A DNA stretch of 64,000 nt, taken from NCBI RefSeq assembly GCF_003347205.1, contig NZ_QQBJ01000007.1, forward strand, positions 62,001 to 126,000, read 5' to 3'. The position numbers and the translations under genes are program-made. The notes beneath the pieces were generated by a model. The model was not told where the DNA came from and did not search any database. It saw only the letters and a list, made by a program, of their open reading frames with translations. Below are positions 16,895 to 25,644 of this stretch, one piece after another; the stretch's first letter is position 1, and every line of letters starts with the position of its first letter. Source of the stretch: Mycolicibacterium moriokaense (GTDB lineage Bacteria; Actinomycetota; Actinomycetes; Mycobacteriales; Mycobacteriaceae).

Positions 16895-17287
16895 ATGGCC
16901 AGTCGCATCGACAGCATGCTCGACTCCGCCCGCTCCCGGCTGCGCCGCCTGCCTGCGCGCGACGTGCCCGGGGCGCTCGAGCGCGGCGCGGTGGTGGTCG
17001 ACATCCGCCCGCAGGCGCAGCGCGACGCCGAGGGCGACGTCCCGGCGGCGCTGGTGATCGAACGCAACGTGCTGGAGTGGCGGTGCGACCCCACCAGCGA
17101 CGCCAGGCTGCCGCAGGCAGTCGACGACGACGTGGAATGGGTGGTGCTGTGTTCGGAGGGCTACACCTCCAGCCTCGCGGCGGCTGCCCTGGTTGACCTC
17201 GGTTTGCACAAGGCCACCGACGTGGTCGGCGGATTCCATGCGCTGAAGGCCGAAGGGGTGCTGAGGGACCTTCAGCCCTATCGGTGA
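16895..17287 (+). CDS. Rhodanese-like sulfurtransferase (Rv1066-like)
   Basis: I prefer ATG 16895, which has GGAAGGA about 12 bases upstream; an ATG at 16871 would overlap the previous gene. The 130-residue single-domain rhodanese has VVVDIRPQAQRDAEGDVPAA and the active-site loop CSEGYTSS with catalytic C86, which accepts a sulfane sulfur. It ends with WL-type helix residues GGFHALKAEGVLR. It is co-transcribed with the cysteine dioxygenase gene. Confidence 0.85.
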   Translation: MASRIDSMLDSARSRLRRLPARDVPGALERGAVVVDIRPQAQRDAEGDVPAALVIERNVLEWRCDPTSDARLPQAVDDDVEWVVLCSEGYTSSLAAAALVDLGLHKATDVVGGFHALKAEGVLRDLQPYR

Positions 17288-17316
17288 CTGCGCGCGGCTC
17301 AATAGCCTGTTGCGCG

Positions 17317-20037
17317 ATGACATCAGCGACATCGCCCTTTGAAGGATCCGCGGTCGATGATGCGCAAACGCAAACGTGCGCGCCATGGCACGCCCTTCCC
17401 ACAGGCGAAGTAGAGGCCGCCTTTTCGACGTCGCCGCAAGGACTTTCGGTAGGCGAGGCCGAAAGACGGCTGACTCGTTACGGCCTCAACGAGCTACGCG
17501 AGGAACCTCCGCCCGGGCTGGGCAGGATCTTCCTTCGACAGTTCAAGAGCACCTTCATCCTCATCCTCGTGGCGGCGGCCGTCGTCACCTCTGCGATGGG
17601 CGAGCTGCTCGACACCCTTTTGATCGTGTTGGCCTTGCTGCTCAACGCGGTGATCGGCGTATATCAGGAGCGACGCGCGGCGGACGCTGTCAAAGCGCTG
17701 ATGCGTCTGGTGGTGCCGCATTGCCGGGTGGTCCGCGACGGACAGGAATGGGACATCGACAGCCGCGATCTGGTGCCCGGCGACGTGGTTCTGCTGGAGT
17801 CGGGCAGCAGGGTTCCCGCCGACCTGCGACTGTCAGCGGTGAACGCGCTTTCCATCGACGAGTCCTTGTTCACCGGCGAATCGATGCCGGTGAACAAGTC
17901 CACCCGACCGACCGCAGAGAACGTCGTCGCCGCCGATCGCGCATCGATGGCCCACACCGGCACGATCGTGGCAGGCGGCCGAGGCCGCGGATACGTCGTG
18001 GCCACCGGCGAGCACACGCAACTGGGGTCGATCGCGGGCCTGATCCGCATCGAGGCAGCAGGCGAGCTGCCGGTGCAAGCCCGGATGGCCAGCTTCGCAC
18101 GGATTGTCGGCATCGCGGTGCTCGCAGCCTCGGTGATCGCCTTCGTCTCCGGCTTGGTGCTGGGCGAGTCGGTCAACCAAATGCTCCACGTCGCCGTAGC
18201 GATGGCGGTTTCTGCCGTGCCCGAGGGCCTGCCCGTCGCGGTGACGGTCACTCTGGCGATCGGTGTCACCCGGATGGCTCGCCGCAACGCGGTGCTTCGC
18301 AGGCTGCCTGCCCTGGAGACCCTCGGCAGCGCCACGGTGATCGGCTCGGACAAGACCGGCACGCTTACCGAGAACCGGATGACCGTGGAGGCCATCTGGG
18401 CCGGCGGACGTATCTATGACGTTCCCGACGAGATCAACACCGACAGCGAGCCGCTGCGGCTGACGCTGATGGCAGGCGCTCTGACGAATGAAGCCGACCT
18501 TGTGCAGACCGAGCAGGGCGAGCTGTCGACGGGAGACCCCACCGAAGTAGCGCTGCTGGTGGCGGCTGCGGCCGCAGGCATCGATGCGGGTGAGGTGCGC
18601 GCCGACCACCAGTTGGTTGCCGACATTCCCTTCGAGTCTCACCGGATGTACTCCGCGACCATCAGGGACTACGACGGCACGCGGGCGGTGTTCGTCAAGG
18701 GGGCGCCCGAACGCGTCATCGACATGTCCACTTCAGTGCTCGGTGATGACGGCCCGGTGCCGCTCGACGCCGCCGCCGCGCACGCCGCCGCCCGCGCGCT
18801 CGCCAAGCGCGGCCTACGGGTGCTCGCCATGGCCTATCGGAAGCTGGGGCCTCGGGCGGTGCACCTGCTGCCCGAAGGGATGGAATCGGTGCCGGGGGAA
18901 CGGCACGATCCCGAAGAGCTTGTGCTGCTGGGCTTTCAGGCGATGATCGATCCACCGCGGGCAGGTGTCCGCACTGCCATCGATGCCTGCCGCCAGGCAG
19001 GTGTACGCGTCGTCATGGTCACCGGGGACCACTCGATCACCGCACGGGCAATTGCTCTGCGGCTCGGAATCATCGACGACCCGAAGGGACATGTGCTCAC
19101 CGGGGCCCAGTTGGCGCATCTGGACGACAATGCGCTGCGCGATGTCGTCGACGACGTCTCGGTCTACGCGCGGGTGTCTCCCAACGACAAGTTGCGGATC
19201 GTGCGTGCATTACAACATCGCGGTCATGTCGTGGCGGTAACCGGTGACGGCGTCAACGATGCCCCGGCGCTGCGGGCGGCGGCGATCGGCGTGGCGATGG
19301 GCCGCGGGGGTACCGACGTTGCTCGTGAGGCCGCCGACATGGTTCTCTCCGACGACAACTTCGTGAGTATCGTTTCGGCCGTCGAAGAGGGCCGCATCGC
19401 CTTCGCAAATATCCGCAAGGTCTCCTTTTTCCTGATCTCCACTGCCGCGGCGGAGACGGCGGCAATCCTGGTGGCGCTGTGGTTGGGCTGGCCGATGCTG
19501 TTGGTGCCCGCGCAGATCCTGTGGCTCAACTTGGTCACCAACGGGGTTCAGGATCTCGCCTTGGCATTCGAACCGGGCAGCGGTGACGTACTGAAACGGC
19601 CACCCCGGCCTCGCCGCGAAGGAATCCTGTCAGCGGCGATGTGGGAGCGCACCGCGATCGTCGGCGTGGTGATGGCCGCAGGTGCGCTGTTCATGTTCCA
19701 CTGGCAGCTTGAAAGCGACGGATCGGTGATGGCTGCGCAGTCGGTCGCACTGACAACGCTGGTGCTGTTCAACGTCTTTCAGGCGGGTAACGCCCGGTCG
19801 ACGAACCGTTCGCTGTTCACACTGAAGCCGTGGGCGAACCCGCTGCTCTTCTGGGCATCGTTGGCTGCGCTGAGCCTCCACGTCGCCGCGACATACCTTC
19901 CGCCGTTCCAGTACATCCTGGCCATCGAGCCACTCTCTGGCGCGGCGTGGGTGCGCGCGACCGTCGTGGCGACGACGATCCTCATCGCGGTCGAGGCGCA
20001 CAAAGCCGTCCGGCGGCGTTGGCCACGAGCCCGCTAG
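17317..20037 (+). CDS. P-type cation ATPase, Ca2+-type (CtpF-like)
   Basis: ATG 17317 gives 906 residues; a GTG at 17284 overlapping the rhodanese stop is also in frame. P2-type layout: N-terminal cation-ATPase segment, actuator motif LFTGESMPVNK, ion-site helix SAVPEGLPVAV, phosphorylation site D345 in SDKTGTLT, nucleotide-domain KGAPERVI, hinge TGDGVNDAP, and a C-terminal block of about six spans with LWLNLVTNGVQDLALAFEP. It resembles CtpF-group calcium/manganese pumps; ion specificity is inferred. It ends in a 4-bp overlap with the convergent Rv1069c-like gene. Confidence 0.85.
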   Translation: MTSATSPFEGSAVDDAQTQTCAPWHALPTGEVEAAFSTSPQGLSVGEAERRLTRYGLNELREEPPPGLGRIFLRQFKSTFILILVAAAVVTSAMGELLDTLLIVLALLLNAVIGVYQERRAADAVKALMRLVVPHCRVVRDGQEWDIDSRDLVPGDVVLLESGSRVPADLRLSAVNALSIDESLFTGESMPVNKSTRPTAENVVAADRASMAHTGTIVAGGRGRGYVVATGEHTQLGSIAGLIRIEAAGELPVQARMASFARIVGIAVLAASVIAFVSGLVLGESVNQMLHVAVAMAVSAVPEGLPVAVTVTLAIGVTRMARRNAVLRRLPALETLGSATVIGSDKTGTLTENRMTVEAIWAGGRIYDVPDEINTDSEPLRLTLMAGALTNEADLVQTEQGELSTGDPTEVALLVAAAAAGIDAGEVRADHQLVADIPFESHRMYSATIRDYDGTRAVFVKGAPERVIDMSTSVLGDDGPVPLDAAAAHAAARALAKRGLRVLAMAYRKLGPRAVHLLPEGMESVPGERHDPEELVLLGFQAMIDPPRAGVRTAIDACRQAGVRVVMVTGDHSITARAIALRLGIIDDPKGHVLTGAQLAHLDDNALRDVVDDVSVYARVSPNDKLRIVRALQHRGHVVAVTGDGVNDAPALRAAAIGVAMGRGGTDVAREAADMVLSDDNFVSIVSAVEEGRIAFANIRKVSFFLISTAAAETAAILVALWLGWPMLLVPAQILWLNLVTNGVQDLALAFEPGSGDVLKRPPRPRREGILSAAMWERTAIVGVVMAAGALFMFHWQLESDGSVMAAQSVALTTLVLFNVFQAGNARSTNRSLFTLKPWANPLLFWASLAALSLHVAATYLPPFQYILAIEPLSGAAWVRATVVATTILIAVEAHKAVRRRWPRAR

Positions 20038-21737
20038 GCGTTTTCGTCGTTGGTCAACAGCGGGCGCAGGCGCTGCGTCTTCTCCGGCGTCCACCCCGGG
20101 GGCTGCAACACCGCGGCCCACCCGTTGGCGACGTCTTTGATGTAGACGTGGCCGTGGCCGTCGGGGACGTCCACGGCGACCGCCATGTCCGCCGACACCT
20201 GCAGGAACGTCACCACCGGGATCCACTGCATCCGGCCGGACACATCGTAGCCGCGGGGCTCGCGCAGCCAATCAGGTTCGGCGAACAGCAGATCCGGGTT
20301 CCACCACGCGATGGGGTCCGATGCATGCTGCAGGTAGACCACCCGCGGTCGGCTCCACGGGTCGTCGGGACGGTTCAGGTTGTCCGGCCGCGCGACGAAG
20401 CGGACGTTCTCGCCCTTGTCGTAGATCGGCAGCCACTCCGGCGAGCCGGCGTCGCGGTTACGGGTCAGGTCGGCCCAGATCGTGTTGTTGAACGTCGGCC
20501 CGGAGAACAGGGCGCCGTCGGTGCGGGCGATCAGGTTGTTCAGCGACAGGAACGGCGCCTCACCGCCGAACGAGCCGAGGCTCTCGCCGAACACCACCAG
20601 CTTCGGTCGCTGCCCTTCGGGCATCTCGCGGATCAGCGCGTCGACGGCCTCGAACAGCGCCTGGCCCGCCTGCCGCGCGTTCTCCTTGTCGACCAAGAAC
20701 GACAGCCAGCTCGGCAGGAACGAGTACTGCATGGACACGATCGCGGTGTTGCCGTTGTACATGTACTCCAGCGCAGAGGCCTCGGCCTCGTTGATCCAGC
20801 CGGTGCCGGTGGTCGTCGCGACGGCCACCACGTCGCGGTTCAGGCCGCCGGTGCGGACCAGCTCCTGGGCGGCCAGCGCGGCGGTGGCCCTGATGCCGTC
20901 GGCGGAGTGCAGCCCGGCGTAGGCCCGGATCGGCTCGATCGCAGGCTTGCCGTTGAACTTCGAGAGTTCGTCGACGGTCGGGCCCGCCGAGACGAACACC
21001 CGGCCCTGGTGGCCCAGCGACTCCCAGCTGGCCAGCGACTCGGGCCCGCCTGATCGCAGCGTGGACGTCGGCGCGGGGAAGTCGGGGTCGGTTTCGTCGT
21101 TGACCGCCGCGAAGGTCTTGTTGAGGGTGCTCATGCCGGCCCGCACCACGATGCCGTTGAGCAGGGCGATGGCCAATGCGAGCAGAAGCACGAACACGAC
21201 CACCGCGGAAACACGGGGTGGCGCAATGCGATTCAGTTGCCGGATCAGGAACCGCGCCAGTTTGCCGATGAGCTGGCCGAGCTCCACGAAGACGAACAGC
21301 ACGACCAGCGACAGCACCGCGGTCAGCGGATGGTCCCAGAACGTCATCCGGGGCACGCCGTTGAGATCGCGCACCTCGTCCTGCCAGATGTGGAAGTAGA
21401 TGATCATCAGGATCTGGCCGATGATCCCGACGACGACCACGGCCAGCCACGCCCAGTGCGGGGCGTGGCGGCTTTCGTCCCTGGAGCGCATGAAGCGCAC
21501 CAGCCAGACGACGAAGACGCCGAGCGCGTAGCCGAACGCGCCTGCGGCGCCGCTGACCAGCCCCTGGAACAGGGGACCGCGCGGCAGCAGGGACGGCGTC
21601 AACGACAGCCACAGAAACACCAGCGCGAAAACCGTGCCGGTGAACGTGTAATGGCGCTGCCACCAGGTCGGTTTCTTCTGGTGTGGTTCCTGGGGTGGTG
21701 CCGCTTCTTCCGTTTCCTCGGCCGTGTCGGTCACCAA
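20034..21737 (-). CDS. Membrane alpha/beta-hydrolase of the Abhydrolase_9 family (Rv1069c-like)
   Basis: A 567-residue protein (TTG at 21737 or GTG at 21734 as start). Residues 25-210 contain about five membrane spans (the Abhydrolase_9 N-terminal domain). The C-terminal region is an alpha/beta-hydrolase with nucleophile elbow VVFGESLGSFGGE and further conserved blocks SGPTFNNTIW and VYLQHASDPIAWW, which could supply the Asp; DGHGH near the end could supply the His. The family is mycobacterial and poorly characterised. It is the third gene after echA9 and echA8, 6 bp beyond echA8. Confidence 0.8.
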   Translation of the reverse strand: MVTDTAEETEEAAPPQEPHQKKPTWWQRHYTFTGTVFALVFLWLSLTPSLLPRGPLFQGLVSGAAGAFGYALGVFVVWLVRFMRSRDESRHAPHWAWLAVVVVGIIGQILMIIYFHIWQDEVRDLNGVPRMTFWDHPLTAVLSLVVLFVFVELGQLIGKLARFLIRQLNRIAPPRVSAVVVFVLLLALAIALLNGIVVRAGMSTLNKTFAAVNDETDPDFPAPTSTLRSGGPESLASWESLGHQGRVFVSAGPTVDELSKFNGKPAIEPIRAYAGLHSADGIRATAALAAQELVRTGGLNRDVVAVATTTGTGWINEAEASALEYMYNGNTAIVSMQYSFLPSWLSFLVDKENARQAGQALFEAVDALIREMPEGQRPKLVVFGESLGSFGGEAPFLSLNNLIARTDGALFSGPTFNNTIWADLTRNRDAGSPEWLPIYDKGENVRFVARPDNLNRPDDPWSRPRVVYLQHASDPIAWWNPDLLFAEPDWLREPRGYDVSGRMQWIPVVTFLQVSADMAVAVDVPDGHGHVYIKDVANGWAAVLQPPGWTPEKTQRLRPLLTNDENA

Positions 21738-21743
21738 CGCAGA

Positions 21744-22526
21744 TTAGCGGTGCGTGAAGTTCGGTGGGCGCTTCTCGGTAAAGGCATTCATGCCCTCTGT
21801 CTGGTCGGCGGTGGCAAACGCCGAGTGGAACAGCCTGCGCTCGTACAGCAGCCCCTCGGACAACGACGACTCGAACGCCCGGTTGACGGCCTCCTTGGCC
21901 ATCCGCGCCGCCGACAGCGACATGCCAGAAATGATGGCGGCCACCGACTTTGCCTCGCGGATCAGCTCGTCGGCGGGCACCACCCGCGACACCAGGCCGC
22001 TGCGGTCCGCCTCTTCGGCGTCGATCGTGCGCCCGGTCAGGATCAGGTCCATCGCCTTGGCCTTGCCGATCGCGCGGGTCAGCCGCTGCGAGCCACCCAT
22101 CCCCGGCAGCACGCCCAGCTTGATCTCCGGCTGGCCGAACTTCGCGGTGTCGGCGGCGATCAGCACGTCGCACATCATCGCGAGTTCGCAGCCGCCGCCC
22201 AGCGCGTAACCTCCGACGGCGGCGATCAGCGGGGTGCGCACGGCGGCCAGCTTGGCCCACGGTGCGAAGAAGTCCTGGCCGAACACGTCGCCGAACGACA
22301 ACTCCGACATCTCCTTGATGTCGGCGCCTGCCGCGAACGCCTTCTCGTTGCCCGTGATGATGATGGCCCCGATACCCGGATCGCTGTCGAATTCGGCTGC
22401 GGCGGTGGTGACTTCGTCCATCACCTGGCTGTTCAGCGCGTTGAGCGCCTTCGGCCGGTTCAGCGTGATGGTGCCGACACGCTCGTCTTGCTCGACGAGG
22501 ATGGTCTCGTAGCTCTTATCGGTCAC
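21744..22526 (-). CDS. echA8: Enoyl-CoA hydratase EchA8
   Basis: GTG at 22524-22526 gives 260 residues preceded by a GGAGGAG site. Crotonase fold with oxyanion segment [11 protein letters not shown], catalytic glutamates E114 (GGGCELAMM) and E134 (FGQPEIKLG), and [10 protein letters not shown]. It hydrates 2-trans-enoyl-CoA to the 3-hydroxyacyl-CoA in beta-oxidation. The start overlaps the stop of echA9 by one base, so the two are coupled. Confidence 0.9.
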   Translation of the reverse strand: MTDKSYETILVEQDERVGTITLNRPKALNALNSQVMDEVTTAAAEFDSDPGIGAIIITGNEKAFAAGADIKEMSELSFGDVFGQDFFAPWAKLAAVRTPLIAAVGGYALGGGCELAMMCDVLIAADTAKFGQPEIKLGVLPGMGGSQRLTRAIGKAKAMDLILTGRTIDAEEADRSGLVSRVVPADELIREAKSVAAIISGMSLSAARMAKEAVNRAFESSLSEGLLYERRLFHSAFATADQTEGMNAFTEKRPPNFTHR

Positions 22527-23572
22527 TATTTCTCCTCCGGGAAGGTCAGGTCGGGGTGCTGGGGTGCGAAGTAGGCGTCGACGTCGGCCCGGGTCACCGC
22601 GTCCGGTGACGGCGGGGACCACTTCGGGTTGCGGTCCTTGTCGATGACCTGCGCGCGGATGCCCTCGACGAGGTCGTGCGAGTTCAGCGACCCGCACGAC
22701 GTCCGATACTCCTGGCGCAGAACCTCTTTGAGGGTGTCGAGCTTGGCGGCGCGGCGCACCGCCTCCAGCGCTACGGACACCGAGACGGGGGAGCGCGTCA
22801 GAATCAGGTCGGCCGCTTCGCCGGCGGCAGGGGCGTCGTGTCCGCGCAGCGTGGCGACGATATCCTCGATGGTCTCGCCCGCGTAGCACTCGTCGATCCA
22901 ATCGCGGTGCGCAAGAAGCTCACTCGCGGGAGGTTCGGTCGCGTGCGCGGCGAGGGCGGCGTCGATGCCGTCAGCGATTATCGCTTCCTTGAATTCGGCG
23001 AGCCTGGCGTGTTCGACGAAGCGGTCCGCGAAACCCATGGCGATCGCATCGCCTGCGCCGAACGGCGCACCGGTCAGTGCGGCGTGCACGCCGAGCAGTC
23101 CGGGTGCGCGCGACAGGATGTAGGTGCCGCCGACGTCGGGGATGAACCCGATGCCGACCTCGGGCATCGCCATCTTGGTGGTGTCGGTGACGACGCGGAC
23201 GCTGCCGTGTGCGCTGACGCCGACGCCGCCGCCCATCACGATGCCGTCCATCAAGGAGACGTAGGGCTTCGGGTAGTCCGCGATCTGGGCGTTCATCCGG
23301 TATTCGTCCCACCAGAACGCGCTGGCGACGCCGTGGTCGCCGCGGGCGCTGTTGTAGACCTCGACGATGTCGCCGCCCGCGCACAGGCCACGTTCGCCCT
23401 CGCCGGAGAGCACCACGGCGGACACGTCGTCGTCGTGTTTCCAGTTCGTCAGCGCCCGCGCGATCTCCGAGACCATCGGGTGGGTCAGCGAGTTGATCGC
23501 CTTGGGTCGATTGAGGCTGATCAGGCCAATTCCGCGGTCGACGGTTACTAGGACATCCTCGTTTTCGGCCAC
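22526..23572 (-). CDS. echA9: Enoyl-CoA hydratase/3-hydroxyisobutyryl-CoA hydrolase family, EchA9
   Basis: A 348-residue long crotonase (GTG at 23570-23572). Length and motifs [53 protein letters not shown] match the 3-hydroxyisobutyryl-CoA hydrolase branch, which releases free acid in valine breakdown, rather than plain hydratases. It is the first gene of the echA9-echA8-Rv1069c-like unit. The promoter must lie in 23573-23728, shared with the divergent membrane protein. Confidence 0.85.
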   Translation of the reverse strand: MAENEDVLVTVDRGIGLISLNRPKAINSLTHPMVSEIARALTNWKHDDDVSAVVLSGEGERGLCAGGDIVEVYNSARGDHGVASAFWWDEYRMNAQIADYPKPYVSLMDGIVMGGGVGVSAHGSVRVVTDTTKMAMPEVGIGFIPDVGGTYILSRAPGLLGVHAALTGAPFGAGDAIAMGFADRFVEHARLAEFKEAIIADGIDAALAAHATEPPASELLAHRDWIDECYAGETIEDIVATLRGHDAPAAGEAADLILTRSPVSVSVALEAVRRAAKLDTLKEVLRQEYRTSCGSLNSHDLVEGIRAQVIDKDRNPKWSPPSPDAVTRADVDAYFAPQHPDLTFPEEK

Positions 23573-23728
23573 GGATGCAATCTAGATCGTGACCCCTTCG
23601 TGGTGCACCGCGGGTAAGGTTTCCTGTGAAAGACCTGGGAGGTTTTCTTCGGGAACCGCCACCGGGTGTCGAAACGTTGAGTATGTGTTCGTCATCAGGC
23701 GAGCAACAGCACAGGAGAGGAACCGACG

Positions 23729-24577
23729 GTGCGGGAGACCAGCAACCCGGTATTTCGTTCGCTGCCCAAGACGCAGGGCGGTTATGCGCAGTTCGGTACC
23801 GGTGCCGCCGGCGCCGGCGCGGCGGCAGTCCATGCCGACCCCTATGTGACGCAGTACCCCGAGCAGACGGGTGTGTCGCGGCCGCTGACCATCGATGACG
23901 TCGTCACCAAGACCGGTGTCACGTTGGCGGTGCTGTCCGCAGTCGCGGTCGTCTCGTACTTCCTGGTCGCGGGCAACCCCGGTTTGGCCATGCCGTTCTT
24001 CCTGGTCGGCGGCCTCGGCGGGCTGGCGATGGTGCTCATCGCGACGTTCGGCCGCAAGCAGGACAACCCGGGCATCGTGCTCACCTACGCCGCGCTCGAG
24101 GGCCTGTTCCTCGGCGCGATCTCGTTCGTGCTCGCCAACTTCTATGTGTCCGGCGCAAGCGCGGGCGCTCTCATCGGGCAGGCGATCCTGGCGACCATCG
24201 GCGTCTTCGTCGGCATGCTCGTCGTGTACAAGACGGGCGCCATTCGCGTCACGCCGAAGTTCACCCGGATGATCGTCGCGGGCATCTTCGGTGTGTTGGT
24301 GCTGTTGCTGGGCAACTTCGTGCTGGCCATGTTCGGTGTCGGCGGTGGCGAGGGCCTCGGCCTGCGCGGCAACGGCCCGGTCGCGATCATCTTCTCGCTG
24401 GTGGTCATCGCGCTGGCGGCGTTCAGCTTCCTGATCGATTTCGACGCCGCCGATCAGATGATCCGCGCAGGTGCGCCGGAGAAGGCCGCGTGGGGCATTG
24501 CCCTGGGCCTGACGGTGACACTGGTCTGGCTCTACATCGAGATCCTGCGTCTGCTGTCGATCTTGCAAAGCGACTGA
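23729..24577 (+). CDS. Bax inhibitor-1/YccA-like membrane protein (Rv1072-like)
   Basis: A 282-residue protein from GTG 23729, preceded by AGGAGAGGA. Residues 1-60 are cytosolic; seven hydrophobic spans follow, with the family features LEGLFLGAISFVL and FLIDFDAADQMI. The last span contains AAWGIALGLTVTLVWLYIEILRLL. Homologues form a pH-gated calcium leak or interact with FtsH; the role in mycobacteria is unknown. A strong terminator follows at 24590. Confidence 0.8.
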   Translation: MRETSNPVFRSLPKTQGGYAQFGTGAAGAGAAAVHADPYVTQYPEQTGVSRPLTIDDVVTKTGVTLAVLSAVAVVSYFLVAGNPGLAMPFFLVGGLGGLAMVLIATFGRKQDNPGIVLTYAALEGLFLGAISFVLANFYVSGASAGALIGQAILATIGVFVGMLVVYKTGAIRVTPKFTRMIVAGIFGVLVLLLGNFVLAMFGVGGGEGLGLRGNGPVAIIFSLVVIALAAFSFLIDFDAADQMIRAGAPEKAAWGIALGLTVTLVWLYIEILRLLSILQSD

Positions 24578-24589
24578 CGACCATTTCGA

Positions 24590-24619
24590 CGAAAACCCCC
24601 GGCATGCCGGGGGTTTTCG
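24590..24619 (+). terminator. Perfect-palindrome rho-independent terminator
   Basis: A 30-bp perfect palindrome (CGAAAACCCCCGGCA and its complement) begins 12 bp after the stop of the membrane protein gene; the descending arm ends in TTTTCG. It is clearly different in sequence from the element-2 hairpins that start 23 bp later. Confidence 0.9.
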
Positions 24620-24623
24620 CTTT

Positions 24624-24645
24624 GCTACCTCATCGCTACCTCATC
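24624..24645. repeat. Two tandem copies of an 11-bp unit (GCTACCTCATC)
   Basis: GCTACCTCATC occurs at 24624-24634 and again at 24635-24645. The second copy runs into the outer end of palindrome L2. This parallels the tandem decamers on the outer edge of R1 in element 1. Confidence 0.9.
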
Positions 24646-24703
24646 GATTCTGCTAACAGATCGCGATTCATCCACAAATCGCGATCTGTTAGCAGAATCG
24701 ATG
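24642..24703. repeat. Palindrome L2 (hairpin family 2, left copy)
   Basis: Perfect 27-bp arms at 24642-24668 and 24677-24703 around an 8-nt loop (CATCCACA). The arm includes ATCGATTCTGC and ACAGATCGCGA. It ends 25 bp before the ATG of the nuclease-like gene, so it would sit in that gene's leader or promoter. Confidence 0.95.
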
Positions 24704-24728
24704 GCTCGCCATCCGCGAGAGTCGAGCC

Positions 24729-25598
24729 ATGTCAACACTCGAGGGACCCTTTATCGGCAGCGAGGCGCTGGAGCAGGGTTTGGTCCGCAAGCACGAACTT
24801 CGCCGGCTATACCGTCGCGTGTTCCCGGATATCTACCTGGCGAAGAGCACTGAGCTGACATTGGCGGTGCGCGCCAGAGCGGGCTGGCTGTGGTCTCACC
24901 GGGAGGGTGTCATCGCGGGACTCACTGCGTCGGCCCTGCACGGCGCCAAGTGGGTGGACGACTCGGCGCCAGTCGAACTCGTGTGGTCAAATGCGCGACC
25001 GGCACGTGGGCTGCGCACCGCTGATGTGCGGGTCGCTCGCGTCGAGATCGAAAAGCTTGCCGGTATGCGGGTGACCACACCTGCGCGCACGGCCTTCGAC
25101 ATCGCCAGGCGCAGGCCGCTGCACACCGCCGTCGCCAACCTCGACGCACTGGGCAACGCGACCGGGCTGACGGCCCAGGACGTGCTCGCTGTCGCGCGAC
25201 GGCATCGCGGGTCGCCCGGGCTACGCCAGCTGCCGAAGGTGCTCGACCTCTATGACGCCGGGGCGGCGTCGCCCAGAGAAACGTGGTTGCGACTGTTGGT
25301 GATTCGGGCGGATTACCCGCGACCTCGCACGCAGATCCCAGTGGTGAGCGCCGACGGCCGTCGTAACTACTACCTCGACATGGGCTGGCAGGACATGATG
25401 CTGGCCCTGGAGTACGACGGCGAGCACCATCGCCTCGACCCCGATACCTACGCCTACGACATTCGGCGCTCGGAGGATCTCGCAGAACTCGGATGGACGC
25501 GGCTACGGGTCGTCAAAGCGAATTCCGCCGCGGATGTTCTTCGACGACTCGACCACGTCTGGCGATCGAAACTGCAGACAGATCGCGAAATTTCGTGA
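24729..25598 (+). CDS. AbiEi-like winged-helix protein with C-terminal DUF559/Vsr-like nuclease domain (second)
   Basis: A 289-residue protein. Residues 10-50 resemble the AbiEi-type winged helix (GLVRKHELRRLYRRVFPDIYLA), and 110-135 have the usual TPARTAFDIARR block. The C-terminal part is a compact PD-(D/E)XK candidate: E184 in RETWLRLL, D217 in YYLDMGW, and LALEYDGEHH with E228 and D230, then the helix-strand DLAELGWTRLRVVKA. Residues 280-289 (SKLQTDREIS) and the stop are encoded by palindrome R2, the stop lying in the hairpin loop. The ATG at 24729 is embedded in a short inverted repeat (24701-24708 with 24723-24730). It is distantly related to the protein at 386-1273. Biochemical function is unknown. 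Confidence 0.75.
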   Translation: MSTLEGPFIGSEALEQGLVRKHELRRLYRRVFPDIYLAKSTELTLAVRARAGWLWSHREGVIAGLTASALHGAKWVDDSAPVELVWSNARPARGLRTADVRVARVEIEKLAGMRVTTPARTAFDIARRRPLHTAVANLDALGNATGLTAQDVLAVARRHRGSPGLRQLPKVLDLYDAGAASPRETWLRLLVIRADYPRPRTQIPVVSADGRRNYYLDMGWQDMMLALEYDGEHHRLDPDTYAYDIRRSEDLAELGWTRLRVVKANSAADVLRRLDHVWRSKLQTDREIS

Positions 25599-25624
25599 AA
25601 TCGCGATCTGTCTGCAGTTTCGAT
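25565..25624. repeat. Palindrome R2 (hairpin family 2, right copy, overlaps the gene end)
   Basis: Perfect 24-bp arms at 25565-25588 and 25601-25624 with a 12-nt loop that contains the TGA stop of the nuclease-like gene. The arm shares ATCGA, CTGC and ACAGATCGCGA with L2 but differs at TT/AA and TA/AG, each difference being matched on the opposite arm. Confidence 0.95.
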
Positions 25625-25644
25625 GAAGAAGGAAAGCGTATCCG

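Larger units (their letters stand above)
24624..25624. mobile_element. Candidate hairpin-bounded nuclease element 2
   Basis: About 1.0 kb consisting of a tandem duplication (24624-24645), a perfect 27-bp-arm palindrome (24642-24703), a DUF559-type gene (24729-25598) and a perfect 24-bp-arm palindrome (25565-25624) that overlaps the gene's 3' end. The two palindromes are related to each other (20 of 24 arm positions equal) and unrelated to those of element 1. The element lies between the Rv1072-like gene and fadA3. In M. tuberculosis Rv1073 occupies this position, and I cannot tell from memory whether it is homologous. No transposase. Mobility is inferred. Confidence 0.5.
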
